64,000 bases of DNA, from NCBI GenBank assembly GCA_020058765.1, contig JAGVDM010000004.1:248001-312000 (forward strand), written 5' to 3'. The stretch comes from Candidatus Peribacterales bacterium (lineage in GTDB: Bacteria > Patescibacteriota > Gracilibacteria > Peribacterales > Peribacteraceae). The notes under the pieces were generated by a model. The model was not told the DNA's origin, ran no database searches, and was given only the letters and a program-made list of their open reading frames with translations. The first letter of the stretch is position 1. Every line of letters starts with the position of its first letter. Shown here piece by piece: positions 34,557 to 44,504 of the stretch. A program made the translations under genes and the position numbers.

Positions 34557-35795
34557 GTGCAGCAACAGCTCTCCGAATTGGGTCAGGTCTCCGCCGTCAT
34601 CGGCGCGCAGTGGGGGGACGAGGGCAAAGGCAAGATTATTGATCTACTCACGGAGGAATTCGACGTGGTTGCGCGCGCATGCGGCGGCGCGAATGCCGGC
34701 CACACCATTGTGGTGGGCGGCAAGAAACACGTGTTCCGCTTGCTACCATCAGGGTGTTTGCACGACGGCAAAACGATCGTGCTCGGCAGTGGCATGGTCA
34801 TTCATGTGCCAACGCTGCTTGAGGAACTCGACTTGCTCGAGCAAGCAGGGATCACGCTGCGCGATCGTCTGTGGATTTCCCACGAGGCACACATTGTCTT
34901 CGATTATCACAAAGAGATCGACGGCGTAATGGAAGACCGACGATCAGCACAAAAGGGAGAAGGCATTGGCACCACGCGCCGCGGCATTGGCCCTGCATAT
35001 ATGGACAAAGCGGAGCGCACAGGCGTACGCATGGAACGCCTAGGAACAGACCTCTCCGCGCATCTTCGTGATCGAGCGGAATCTGTACGCCATGCCTACG
35101 GTGTAGAGATTGATGTTGCAAAAGAAGCACAGCAGATTGCCGACGCGCATGTGCGTATCGGCAGTAGAATTACGGATACAGTAGAGCTCCTCCATCGGCT
35201 GCGCTCCGAGGATCATCGTATTATTGTGGAAGGCGCACAGGCCACTATGCTCGACTTGGATCACGGCACATATCCATATGTAACGAGCAGCTTCACCACC
35301 GTTGCCGGTGCACTGCAGGGGTTAGGGCTGCCACCATTCGCGCTCGATTCGTGCATTGGTGTCGCCAAGGCATACTGCACGCGTGTGGGCAGTGGCGACT
35401 TCCTTACAGAAGTGCACGGCGACACGGCAGATCGTTTGCGCGAACGAGGAGGGGAGTACGGATCGGTTACCAAGCGTCCGCGACGCTGTGGATGGTTGCA
35501 CATCCCCGATCTGCAACGCTCCTCACGCATCAACGGGTATACGTACTGGAACATTACCAAGCTCGACGTGCTCGACGAAGAAGAGGTGATTCCCGTAGGA
35601 ATCGCCGAAAAGAACGGCAAAGCCGTCTACAAAGAATTCGCTGGGTGGAAAACCTCCACAGCGGGCATGACAGACTTCGATGCACTGCCCAAAGAGGCAC
35701 AAGCACTCATTGGCTTCATTGAAGAGCAAACAGATATCCCCGTGCGGTTCCTGGGCACAGGGCAGGGGAGAGAGGAGATGATTCTCAAAGATTGA
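34557..35795 (+). CDS. purA: Adenylosuccinate synthetase
   Basis: AVIGAQWGDEGKGKIIDLLTEEFDVVARACGGANAGHTI. Confidence 0.97.
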   Translation: MQQQLSELGQVSAVIGAQWGDEGKGKIIDLLTEEFDVVARACGGANAGHTIVVGGKKHVFRLLPSGCLHDGKTIVLGSGMVIHVPTLLEELDLLEQAGITLRDRLWISHEAHIVFDYHKEIDGVMEDRRSAQKGEGIGTTRRGIGPAYMDKAERTGVRMERLGTDLSAHLRDRAESVRHAYGVEIDVAKEAQQIADAHVRIGSRITDTVELLHRLRSEDHRIIVEGAQATMLDLDHGTYPYVTSSFTTVAGALQGLGLPPFALDSCIGVAKAYCTRVGSGDFLTEVHGDTADRLRERGGEYGSVTKRPRRCGWLHIPDLQRSSRINGYTYWNITKLDVLDEEEVIPVGIAEKNGKAVYKEFAGWKTSTAGMTDFDALPKEAQALIGFIEEQTDIPVRFLGTGQGREEMILKD

Positions 35796-35826
35796 CGAGT
35801 GGTCGAATCCTTGGCATAGATGGTGC

Positions 35827-36423
35827 ATGCATGCACCAGTGCTCGCGGGGAATCTCTTCGTAAAGCCCCTTCTACCTAAGGTCGGCCCCCCGGAAACATT
35901 CGACCGCTCCAAGCAGTACGCCCAGCTCATGATGGGAAGTGTTGCCTCACGAGTAGGTGTGTCGCTCAATTGGAGAGAACAGCAGTGGCCAGAGCAATCG
36001 ACCAATGCAGCACTCGGTAAAAGCACGCTGCCCACAGAAGCGCAGTACAAAGCACTCGGCACACAGAAATTCGACGCAGACATCAATCTGCTCTTGCTCC
36101 ATTCACTCGAAGAAGTGGGTCCAGAGCTCGGACACCTACTCCTCCGCCAAAAGCGCGCGTGGCATACGTTCCTCGTTTCCATTACTCCGCTTCCTGATCG
36201 CACAAAAGATGGAGAAATCTATCGTGGTATTACGGCTATTCCCGCACCCGGTACCGCAGAGCACATGGGAATCCACGAGGTATCATCACTGCGTGATGCG
36301 GAACGCATTCGCCCGGTGAATCCAGAAAAGGACGGCTACATGAGCTTCCATGACATCACGAAACTCTCCGCAGAGAAGCTCTACACCATGTTCTCGCTCG
36401 TGCGGATTCGCAAGAACGTGTAA
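35827..36423 (+). CDS. Hypothetical protein
   Basis: 198-aa ORF filling the gap. Confidence 0.6.
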   Translation: MHAPVLAGNLFVKPLLPKVGPPETFDRSKQYAQLMMGSVASRVGVSLNWREQQWPEQSTNAALGKSTLPTEAQYKALGTQKFDADINLLLLHSLEEVGPELGHLLLRQKRAWHTFLVSITPLPDRTKDGEIYRGITAIPAPGTAEHMGIHEVSSLRDAERIRPVNPEKDGYMSFHDITKLSAEKLYTMFSLVRIRKNV

Positions 36424-37320
36424 CTAGTCAGCGTCGATATTCTCCCCCCACTTGAGCTTTTCGCGCAGGGTGCCGTAGAAGGTGTCCTCTTTGCGGCGCA
36501 GGAAGTGAATACTGTGGCCATCCATTCGCGCGCTCACACGGTCGCCGCTCTTTAAGGGCATAGATGTCTGCCCGTCGATCGTGAGGAATACTTCTCGATC
36601 GTCGAACTTTGTGGAGTGAATCTCCACCTGTGCCTGCACCACACTCTGCCCGGGGATCACCACTGGCTTTTGCGTAAAGCTGTGAGGATTGAGCGGCGTA
36701 AGAATGGTGGCAGAAAGACTCGGGTGCACCACGGGACCGCCCGCTGCGAGGGAATATGCGGTAGATCCGGTAGGAGTCGCAATGATCAATCCATCGGAGC
36801 GGTATGTCGTGAGCGGCTCACCATTCACCGTCGTCTGCAAGTTCATCAAGCGCGCGATCATTCCCTGTGCAATAACCACTTCGTTCAATGCAAATCCATC
36901 GTACCCGGCAGTGCCATCTTTTCGCTCGACGGTTACATGGAGCAGATGCCGCTCATCGAGCACGCCCTCTCCATTGAGCAAACGAGGGAGCAGATCCTCT
37001 GCTTCATCCACAGTGATTTCTGCAAGGAACCCAATGCGCCCGCGGTTCACACTCAGAATGGGAACAGTAAAATTCTGCAGCTCGCGCACCGCACGCAGAA
37101 TGGTGCCATCACCCCCAATCACGAGTAGCAGGTCGATGTCGGATTCATCGGCACTGTAGGACGGGAGCTCTTTGGCACACGGCACATCATTGATGCGCAA
37201 TGGATCAAAGAGAACGGTAGCACCCAGGCTCCGCAGAATGGCGACAACACGTTCTACGGCCTCGTTTTTATGATCGAGCCCAGACTTCACTGTGACGCCG
37301 ATGCGTGCATACTGCAACAT
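36424..37320 (-). CDS. nadK: NAD kinase
   Basis: LLVIGGDGTILRAVRELQ, SVNRGRIGFLAE, TPTGSTAYSLAAGGPVVHP. Confidence 0.95.
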   Translation of the reverse strand: MLQYARIGVTVKSGLDHKNEAVERVVAILRSLGATVLFDPLRINDVPCAKELPSYSADESDIDLLLVIGGDGTILRAVRELQNFTVPILSVNRGRIGFLAEITVDEAEDLLPRLLNGEGVLDERHLLHVTVERKDGTAGYDGFALNEVVIAQGMIARLMNLQTTVNGEPLTTYRSDGLIIATPTGSTAYSLAAGGPVVHPSLSATILTPLNPHSFTQKPVVIPGQSVVQAQVEIHSTKFDDREVFLTIDGQTSMPLKSGDRVSARMDGHSIHFLRRKEDTFYGTLREKLKWGENIDAD

Positions 37321-37342
37321 GGAGTGTGATTGTAGCACCGCC

Positions 37343-38398
37343 TTACAGTCGCGAAAGCACGTCGAGCACGATTGTTGCGGTTCGCTGCCAGGAATACTGC
37401 GCCGCCTGCGCAGGACCTGCCGCTGCCAAACGCTCACGAAGAGTGGCGTCCGTGAGCAGGCGCTGCAAACCATCGGTCATGGAAGGCACACGCTCCGGAT
37501 CGACAAGCAATGCGGCATCACCGGCGACTTCTTGCAAGCTTCCACGATCCGATGTGAGCACCGGCACGCCACGTTGGAGTGCATCGAGCACGGGTAACCC
37601 AAACCCCTCGTAGAGCGATGGATACGCGAACACTGCACAACGAGAGAGGAGGGCATCGTACTCACTGTCGCGCACGTACTGCAGCCACTGCACGCCGGGT
37701 GTCTGCTCTACTAAACGAAGGATCGGCACATCGCGCCAACCTCGGCCTCCGGCAAGCAGCAACGGATGCGCCGCTTTGAGCGCCTCCGGCAGTGCTGCAT
37801 ACGCACGAATAAGCCGGAGCTGATTCTTGCGCGGGCAGAGTGTGGCAATACACAGAATACCTGCAGGCTTCGCTACGCGCGGAGGAGGGGATGCACGAAA
37901 CGGTCCCGCAAAAACGGATGTGAGGCGATCGAGTGGGAGCTCAGGGAACCGCTCAAGGATATCGTGCTTTGTAGACTCGCTAATGCACAGCACATGCGCT
38001 GCGCGCCGGAGTGCGCGCGGGAGCAGTGCCCGCTCGAGAATCTTCGCCTTGCGGTTGTGCGGCTCTCGCTGGAACGCGATGAGATCATGCACAATCGGTA
38101 CGCACGGAACAGACTGATGCAGAATCGCAGGGATGAGATAGCTTGTGGGGCACAGCACGACATCGGGGTGCTCTTGCTTCAGGAATTTTGCAGCGCGAAA
38201 GTGCCACCCGGGCCCATGCTTGAACAGATGTGTAGTGACGTTCGCTCCAGAAAAGTTTGCAGGGAGCGGGGAATCTGTAAGGAGCAGGAATTGGTGTGAC
38301 TGCTCTTGCAACAGTACCTGCAAACAACCCCGCGCCCATGCGCCTTTGCCGGTGATCTGCGGCCGACACACTTCCCGCACGTCGATGGCGATGCGCAT
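37343..38398 (-). CDS. Glycosyltransferase family 4
   Basis: MRIAIDVREVCRPQITGKGAWARG...CVPIVHDLIAFQ...YPSLYEGFGLPVLDALQRGVPVLTSDRGSLQEVAG. Confidence 0.93.
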   Translation of the reverse strand: MRIAIDVREVCRPQITGKGAWARGCLQVLLQEQSHQFLLLTDSPLPANFSGANVTTHLFKHGPGWHFRAAKFLKQEHPDVVLCPTSYLIPAILHQSVPCVPIVHDLIAFQREPHNRKAKILERALLPRALRRAAHVLCISESTKHDILERFPELPLDRLTSVFAGPFRASPPPRVAKPAGILCIATLCPRKNQLRLIRAYAALPEALKAAHPLLLAGGRGWRDVPILRLVEQTPGVQWLQYVRDSEYDALLSRCAVFAYPSLYEGFGLPVLDALQRGVPVLTSDRGSLQEVAGDAALLVDPERVPSMTDGLQRLLTDATLRERLAAAGPAQAAQYSWQRTATIVLDVLSRL

Positions 38399-38432
38399 GG
38401 CGGTAGTCTAGTGGACATGAGGCAGAGCTGCT

Positions 38433-39068
38433 ATGCTCTACGCCGTGGCATCGATGTGGCTGAAGAAGCTCGCGGCCCTGGAACTTGAGGAGAAGATTCT
38501 CAACGGTGGTCTTTGTTTGGCGATTGTTGGCATTTTCCTGCCGTGGATTGGCGGACGGCCGTCCCTGATAGATACCACAACCCGCATGTACAGCGGGCTT
38601 GGGTTCCACACGGGATTCATTGGCCTTACGGTTCTCGCACTCCTGCTCTTTACTCTGCTCATTACCGTTGTGCCGCTCACAAGCGGTAAAACACTCGTAC
38701 GCCGGCATCTTCGCCCTACTGTGCGCCTCTGCACAACCGCGCTTTCCACCATCCTTACACTTGCGGCACTGTCTGTCTTGCTCAAAGTCACACTCGAGTC
38801 GCCAGGCATGGAAGTGCGCTTTGGTGTGTATGTTTCGCTCGTCGGCTGCCTCATTGCAGCACTCTACGGATTTTTGGCCTACCAGGAAGATCACCGCCGC
38901 CAGACACAGGGAATGTTTCAGTACCCACCACCCGAGCCAAAAGCACCCGCACCAACTCCTGTGCAGCCTGCTCGCGATCGCCCCGACGTGCCCCCAGGGA
39001 GCAACGTTCCACCTCCGCCGCCACCAGAGGAACACCCTGTTCCACGGCCAACACTTCCGTATCGGTAG
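38433..39068 (+). CDS. Hypothetical membrane protein with Pro-rich C-terminus
   Basis: Four hydrophobic segments then PPPEPKAPAPTPVQP...PPPPPPEEHP. Confidence 0.65.
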   Translation: MLYAVASMWLKKLAALELEEKILNGGLCLAIVGIFLPWIGGRPSLIDTTTRMYSGLGFHTGFIGLTVLALLLFTLLITVVPLTSGKTLVRRHLRPTVRLCTTALSTILTLAALSVLLKVTLESPGMEVRFGVYVSLVGCLIAALYGFLAYQEDHRRQTQGMFQYPPPEPKAPAPTPVQPARDRPDVPPGSNVPPPPPPEEHPVPRPTLPYR

Positions 39069-39089
39069 GATCTCCCCTACAATTTGCCT

Positions 39090-39401
39090 GTGACTGACTA
39101 TACAGACGATATGCTCGTGTACGTCGACCCGAACGCTCGTTCGGTGGTCGGCGTTGTGGAATGGTTGCCGACGGGCAAACCGAAGCGCTTAGCAATGGCG
39201 CTCCCATCTCCAGATGCGCCAGAACAGAAAGATCGCCGCGGCAGGCCACGGCGTGTGCTCAAAGAGCGCTTCTACCCTTGGTGCTCCTACCGCACAGCGA
39301 AACGCGTGTACCGCGTTGCGGGCAAGGAGCGGGAACCCGAAAATGCACAAGCATTCGATGAAGCGCTACAGAAAGCACTCCAGGAGCCCTATTGGGATTG
39401 A
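39090..39401 (+). CDS. Hypothetical small protein
   Basis: ORF (GTG start likely) ending before fbp on the opposite strand. Confidence 0.5.
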   Translation: MTDYTDDMLVYVDPNARSVVGVVEWLPTGKPKRLAMALPSPDAPEQKDRRGRPRRVLKERFYPWCSYRTAKRVYRVAGKEREPENAQAFDEALQKALQEPYWD

Positions 39402-40330
39402 AGCTCCTCGCTCACACGCGCGACTTCGTGTGCGGATCCTAGTATGAGTGGCGTGCGTTGATCGATCTCGGTCAGGCGTTTATCCAGAATGGACATGGTG
39501 CCATCTGTAGCACTGCCGCCTGCTTGCTCAACAAGGTATGCAAACGGACCGCACTCAAACGCAAGGCGGAGTTTGCCATTGGGATACTTGGCACCGCCCA
39601 CATTGGTAAACACGCCTTGGCCCTTACTGAGGATATGGTGAATATCCGCCACCATGCAGCCGGAATACCGCAGTGTGAGCGCACTCTGTAGCCAACGATC
39701 CATGGAAGCACGGTAGCCCGCATTGTCCTTGAATGCGTGCAAATTCCCAGGGCTGTAGTTCTCTGCCTCATCACCAATCCCCAAATGCTCATTGAGCAGA
39801 ATGTACTCGCCCACATCATTCAAAATGAACATGTGCACGCCGTTGCCTGCGGAATACACCAAGATGGTACGAGGGCCATAGAGCACATAGAGCGCTGCAA
39901 CTTGTTCGCGCGGTGTGCGCCCGATCAATTCGCCACCCTCATAAATACCAAAGATAGACCCGACCGCAAAGTTCGTTTCCACGAGTGATGATCCATCGAG
40001 CGGATCAAAGACAACGCTGTACGGCGCAGAAGGATCGAGCTCTACAACATCGGCCTGCTCTTCGGAAATGAAGGAATGCACCAACCCGCTCTCGCGCAGA
40101 TGTTGCTGAATAATCTCGTCACTGAGCACATCGAGCTTCTGCTGCTCTTCTCCAAATTGATTCACTGCCCCTGCCAAACCTGCTTCTGTAGTGAGGATTG
40201 CACGACGCACGTATGCAGCTGCACGTGCAATATCCATGATGACGTGTCGCAGTGCATCGGGCGCCTTGGCATGTATGCGCAAATGATAATTGAGTGATGG
40301 CCGATGTGGAGCAGCTGCGCGTTTTGCCAT
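39389..40330 (-). CDS. fbp: Fructose-1,6-bisphosphatase, class I
   Basis: FISEEQADVVELDPSAPYSVVFDPLDGSSLVETNFAVGSIFGIY, YSGCMVADIHHIL. Confidence 0.95.
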   Translation of the reverse strand: MAKRAAAPHRPSLNYHLRIHAKAPDALRHVIMDIARAAAYVRRAILTTEAGLAGAVNQFGEEQQKLDVLSDEIIQQHLRESGLVHSFISEEQADVVELDPSAPYSVVFDPLDGSSLVETNFAVGSIFGIYEGGELIGRTPREQVAALYVLYGPRTILVYSAGNGVHMFILNDVGEYILLNEHLGIGDEAENYSPGNLHAFKDNAGYRASMDRWLQSALTLRYSGCMVADIHHILSKGQGVFTNVGGAKYPNGKLRLAFECGPFAYLVEQAGGSATDGTMSILDKRLTEIDQRTPLILGSAHEVARVSEELQSQ

Positions 40331-40332
40331 AG

Positions 40333-41355
40333 TTATTGGAGCAGGGTACCGAGCTTGTGAACCATTTCCGTTACACGCATTGCGTACCCCCATTCGTTGT
40401 CATACCAACTCAGAATCTGCACACCCTTTCCATCCACCACTTTGGTGTAGGGCAAATCTGCAATGGAACTGCGAGGATCGGTCATGAAGTCGATGCTCAC
40501 GAGTGGCTCTTCGCTCACTCCCAACACACCCTGCAACGCAGCATCGTTTGCGGCGGCACGGAGTACATCGTTCACTTCTTCTTTTGTTGTGTCTTTTTTG
40601 ATCGAGAAGGCCATGTACGCGCACGATACCGTCGGTACCGGAACACGGAAGGCCATACCGTCGAGCTTGCCTTGCAGATGCGGAAAGATGCTTGCACAAG
40701 CCTTTACTGCGCCCGTCTTGGTCGGGATCACCGACAGCGTTGCCGCACGCGCACGACGCAGATCGCCACCTTCTTCACCTGGTTTGTTATCCAGCAAATT
40801 CTGCGAAACGGTGAACGCGTGCACTGACCCTACAAGCAAGCGATCAATACCGAATGCACTGTCCATCACTTTGATCACCGGGGCAATACAGTTGGTGGTA
40901 CACGATGCATTGGAAATCACTTCCAGATCTGCAGTGAGCAGATGATCATTCACGCCCTTCACAAATGTGGGTGTGTCATCCTTCATGGGTGCCGTCACAA
41001 TCACGCGCTTGGCACCGGCCTTCAGGTGACCGCTCGCGCCTTCTCGCGTCACAAAGTGGCCTGTGGCTTCTACAACAATATCTACCTTGAGTGCTTTCCA
41101 GGGGCACTTTGCAGGCTCCCGTTCACGCACAACCTTCACGGTTTTGCCGTTTACGGTGAAGTCCTCACCCGTCACGTCGACTTGCGCTGCAAACCTGCCG
41201 TGCAGTGAATCGTACTTCAGAAGATACGCGCGTGTTTCTGCATCCGATGATGCGTTCACGGCGACCACTTCTACTTGGTCTGCGAAGTTTTCGACAAATT
41301 GGCGGTGGACGTTTCGACCGATACGTCCGTATCCATTGATGGCGACGCGAATCAT
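40333..41355 (-). CDS. gap: Glyceraldehyde-3-phosphate dehydrogenase, GapB-like paralog
   Basis: MIRVAINGYGRIGRNVHRQFVE, VVAVNASSDAETRAYLLKYDSLHGRF, SNASCTTNCIAPV. Confidence 0.95.
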   Translation of the reverse strand: MIRVAINGYGRIGRNVHRQFVENFADQVEVVAVNASSDAETRAYLLKYDSLHGRFAAQVDVTGEDFTVNGKTVKVVREREPAKCPWKALKVDIVVEATGHFVTREGASGHLKAGAKRVIVTAPMKDDTPTFVKGVNDHLLTADLEVISNASCTTNCIAPVIKVMDSAFGIDRLLVGSVHAFTVSQNLLDNKPGEEGGDLRRARAATLSVIPTKTGAVKACASIFPHLQGKLDGMAFRVPVPTVSCAYMAFSIKKDTTKEEVNDVLRAAANDAALQGVLGVSEEPLVSIDFMTDPRSSIADLPYTKVVDGKGVQILSWYDNEWGYAMRVTEMVHKLGTLLQ

Positions 41356-41397
41356 GGCCTGATGATACCGCAACCAACCCCGGCCAACAATGCACGG

Positions 41398-42465
41398 TTA
41401 TCGCCCAGTGATCGCAATCAGAATGCCAATGAATGCGAGGAAAGCGCCCACAATCCAGAAGCGCATGGTCACTTTGCTTTCGCCCCATTCGAGCGCTTCG
41501 AAGTGGTGGTGAATGGGCGCCGCACGGAACACTTTTTTGCCGCCGCGGAACTTCTTGCTTGTGAGCTGAATAATGACGGAGAGCACTTCCATAAGGAAGA
41601 TGAACCCAATGAAGGGAAGTACGAGCACGTTATCCGTCATGAGTGCAATCACGCCGAGCACGCCGCCAAGTGCGAGCGAACCGGTATCACCCATGAAGAA
41701 TAACGCAGGGGGAACGTTGTGCCAGAGGAATGCGGCAATCGCACCCACGCACACTGCACAGAATGCAGCGAGTGATGTGAGACCAGAGAGATAGGCAATC
41801 ACAGCAAACGACCCGTATGCGATCACCAGCAACCCTGCGGCAAGACCGTCTAGTCCATCAGTAATGTTCACCGCATTGGACGTCCCCACAATAATAAATA
41901 TGAAAATCGGCACGTACCACCACCCAAGTGTCATATCACCGTAGAAGGGGATGAAAATACTGTCGTACCCCAAACGCACGTGGAACCAGTACGCACCAAC
42001 GGCGCCAATGAGCATGAGCGTAGAGAGCTTTGGGAGCCAATCTAAGCCCTTCTTCTTCCCAAGCCCTGCAATATTCCAGTAATCGTCTACTGCACCAAGA
42101 ATGCCCATGCTCACCAGGGTGAAGAGTGGCAGGTACACCTGGCCACGCTGCAAGAGAGAGAAATCGAGCACGCCCGCAAGCGAGAGCACACGAGAGAAAA
42201 GCACGGTAAAGAGGATCGCCCCCCAAATGAGCAAACCGCCCATAGTCGGCGTACCGAACTTGTTCTTGTGATACTGGCGGAATATCGCTGCTTCGCGGCC
42301 GTCTACCGTTTCTACGCGCAACTGCTTCCCGAGCTTGTTTTGGCGCAGAAAACGGACGAACGTGGGCGTGAATGCGAGGCCGAGTACGAACGCGAAAAGC
42401 GCGTAACCGAGTATCGCAGCGAGTGAAAGTCCTGGATCGGGGGCGGTAGGCATACCAACACACAA
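41398..42465 (-). CDS. mraY: Phospho-N-acetylmuramoyl-pentapeptide-transferase
   Basis: KFGTPTMGGLLIWG, SNAVNITDGLDGLAAG, FFMGDTGSLALGG, PIHHHFE. Confidence 0.97.
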   Translation of the reverse strand: MCVGMPTAPDPGLSLAAILGYALFAFVLGLAFTPTFVRFLRQNKLGKQLRVETVDGREAAIFRQYHKNKFGTPTMGGLLIWGAILFTVLFSRVLSLAGVLDFSLLQRGQVYLPLFTLVSMGILGAVDDYWNIAGLGKKKGLDWLPKLSTLMLIGAVGAYWFHVRLGYDSIFIPFYGDMTLGWWYVPIFIFIIVGTSNAVNITDGLDGLAAGLLVIAYGSFAVIAYLSGLTSLAAFCAVCVGAIAAFLWHNVPPALFFMGDTGSLALGGVLGVIALMTDNVLVLPFIGFIFLMEVLSVIIQLTSKKFRGGKKVFRAAPIHHHFEALEWGESKVTMRFWIVGAFLAFIGILIAITGR

Positions 42466-42490
42466 TACACGCAGCAGCAGCGCGCGTGAA

Positions 42491-43852
42491 CTACTCGTCG
42501 GAATGCACGCGATCCAAGTCGAAGAAGCGCATCTGCTCCTTCTTAAACATCAGTTCAACGCGGCCGGTAGGACCATTGCGGTGTTTACGGATGTAGATGT
42601 CCGTAATGCCGGGGCGGTCGCTGTCTTCCTCGTAGTAATCCTCGCGATACATCATCATCACCACGTCGGCGTCCTGTTCAATAGAGCCCGATTCACGCAG
42701 GTCGGAGAGCTGCGGAATGTTGCCCGGGCGACTCTCCACCGCGCGCGATAGCTGCGAGAGTGCAATGATGGGAATATGCAGTTCGCGCCCGAGCTGCTTG
42801 AGAGAACGAGAAATTTCGGAAATTTCCTGCACGCGGTTCCCCGCATAGCTTTGGTTCCCTGTGCTCATAAGCTGCAAGTAGTCCACCATGAGAATATCGA
42901 GACCGTGCTCCATCTGCAGGCGACGCGCCTTGGCACGCAGTTCAGGGATGGTGGAGGCAACGGAATCGTCGATGAAGATATTGGCTTTGGAGAGCTCATC
43001 CATAATGGGCCCCAAGTTCTGGAAGTCGCTATCGTCGAGTTTTCCGCGCTGGAGCTTCCACGAATCTACACCCAGCATGGAAGCGAACAGACGATCCACC
43101 AGCTGCTCCTTGCTCATTTCCAAAGAGAAGATGCCCACACTCTTGCCCGACTTGATGGCAACGTTCTGCGCGATGTTCAACATAAAGCTGGTTTTACCCA
43201 TGCTTGGGCGAGCAGCAATAATTACGAGATCGCTCGGTTGCATGCCAGAAAGCTTGTAATCCATGGATTTGAAGCCGGTGGGGATCCCCTTGAATGCATC
43301 GTCATCATCGGACTCGTGCATCTCAGCGAACTTCTCGTACCGCGCGTCGAGAACATCACGAATGTGAATGAATTTGTCTTTGATGAACGTATTGGAAATT
43401 TCGAAAACCGTCTTCTCCACTTCGTCGATAAGCTCAGGAATAGGACGTGCTTCCTCGTACCCCAATCCCGAAATCTTCTGCCCTGCGGAAATAATACGAC
43501 GATGCACCGATTTGGTTTTGACGATCTGGCCGTACTGGTAGACGTGTGACGACGTAGGAACGGCAGATGCAAGATCCGCAAGAAATGCACTTCCTCCCAA
43601 ATCCTGCACGCGCTGATTGGCGGCAAGCCGAGAGGAAACGGTCACGAAGTCGACAGGCTCATGCGCGTGGTAGAGCCCCGCAATTGCCTCGTACACATTG
43701 CGATACACCGGATCGTAGAAGTCCTCGGGCTTGAGGAAGTCGCTCACCTTGATGATGGCATCCGGATCGAGCAGAAGCGCGCCGAGCACGGTCTTCTCCG
43801 CCTCGAGTGAGTGCGGCTGCGTGTGAATCGATACGGGAGTTTGGGTGGCCAT
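42491..43852 (-). CDS. dnaB: Replicative DNA helicase DnaB
   Basis: HSLEAEKTVLGALLLD, VIIAARPSMGKTSFMLNIAQNVA, LSQLSRAVESR. Confidence 0.97.
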   Translation of the reverse strand: MATQTPVSIHTQPHSLEAEKTVLGALLLDPDAIIKVSDFLKPEDFYDPVYRNVYEAIAGLYHAHEPVDFVTVSSRLAANQRVQDLGGSAFLADLASAVPTSSHVYQYGQIVKTKSVHRRIISAGQKISGLGYEEARPIPELIDEVEKTVFEISNTFIKDKFIHIRDVLDARYEKFAEMHESDDDDAFKGIPTGFKSMDYKLSGMQPSDLVIIAARPSMGKTSFMLNIAQNVAIKSGKSVGIFSLEMSKEQLVDRLFASMLGVDSWKLQRGKLDDSDFQNLGPIMDELSKANIFIDDSVASTIPELRAKARRLQMEHGLDILMVDYLQLMSTGNQSYAGNRVQEISEISRSLKQLGRELHIPIIALSQLSRAVESRPGNIPQLSDLRESGSIEQDADVVMMMYREDYYEEDSDRPGITDIYIRKHRNGPTGRVELMFKKEQMRFFDLDRVHSDE

Positions 43853-43956
43853 GGGGGAATGTATTCTTGCGGGAGAATGCGGATGGGACAACCCCTCCTC
43901 GTCTTGCGGAGACTGCACACTTGTAGGCCGAGGAAACGGCCGCGATGGTGATCGAC

Positions 43957-43976
43957 TGTGGAAAACCTGTGGAGAA
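43957..43976 (-). promoter_or_regulatory. Two tandem DnaA-box-like 9-mers
   Basis: Minus strand TTCTCCACA and TTTTCCACA, each one mismatch from TTATCCACA, starts 11 bp apart. Confidence 0.5.
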
Positions 43977-44480
43977 TTACTGGTGCTCGCGGGCGTAGCG
44001 CAGCAATCCGAAGGCGCTGGGCGTGTGAATTACTGGGCCAGAGAGCACGTTCTCTATGGCTTCTTCAAGAGACAATTCGTGTACCTCGATGCATTCATCT
44101 TCATCCTGTGGCAGAGGTGAATGCACCAGGTTGTGTGCGAGGAAGATATGGTTTGCAATCGCAATGCTCTCTGCTTGCCGAGTAGTGCAGTAGTGCGAGA
44201 GCGTCTCCGCTCGAAAGCCTGTTTCTTCCTGCAACTCCCGTTGTGCTGCTTTGGAGATATCCTGCTCTTTGTCGACCTTGCCACTGGGGAGCATCCATAC
44301 GTACTCGCCATAAAACGGTCGGAATTCTTTGAGCACAAGCACCATGCCGGGCGTAGGGAATGCCAGCACACTCACCGCGTCGCAGCGGTACACGCGCGAA
44401 GTCCGCTTCACTCTGCCATCTGGCAGAGGAGCGGACTCGCGGACTATGCGCCATGTGTCGTCGGCATAGAGTTCTTCCAT
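43977..44480 (-). CDS. NUDIX hydrolase
   Basis: LPSGKVDKEQDISKAAQRELQEETGFRAE (GX5EX7REUXEEXGU-like). Confidence 0.9.
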   Translation of the reverse strand: MEELYADDTWRIVRESAPLPDGRVKRTSRVYRCDAVSVLAFPTPGMVLVLKEFRPFYGEYVWMLPSGKVDKEQDISKAAQRELQEETGFRAETLSHYCTTRQAESIAIANHIFLAHNLVHSPLPQDEDECIEVHELSLEEAIENVLSGPVIHTPSAFGLLRYAREHQ

Positions 44481-44504
44481 AGGGCGAATGCGAGGGGAGA
44501 AAAA

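Noticed and set aside
38085-39035. 316-aa minus-strand ORF
   Set aside because: Overlaps the glycosyltransferase start and is antisense to the membrane protein at 38433; low-complexity shadow
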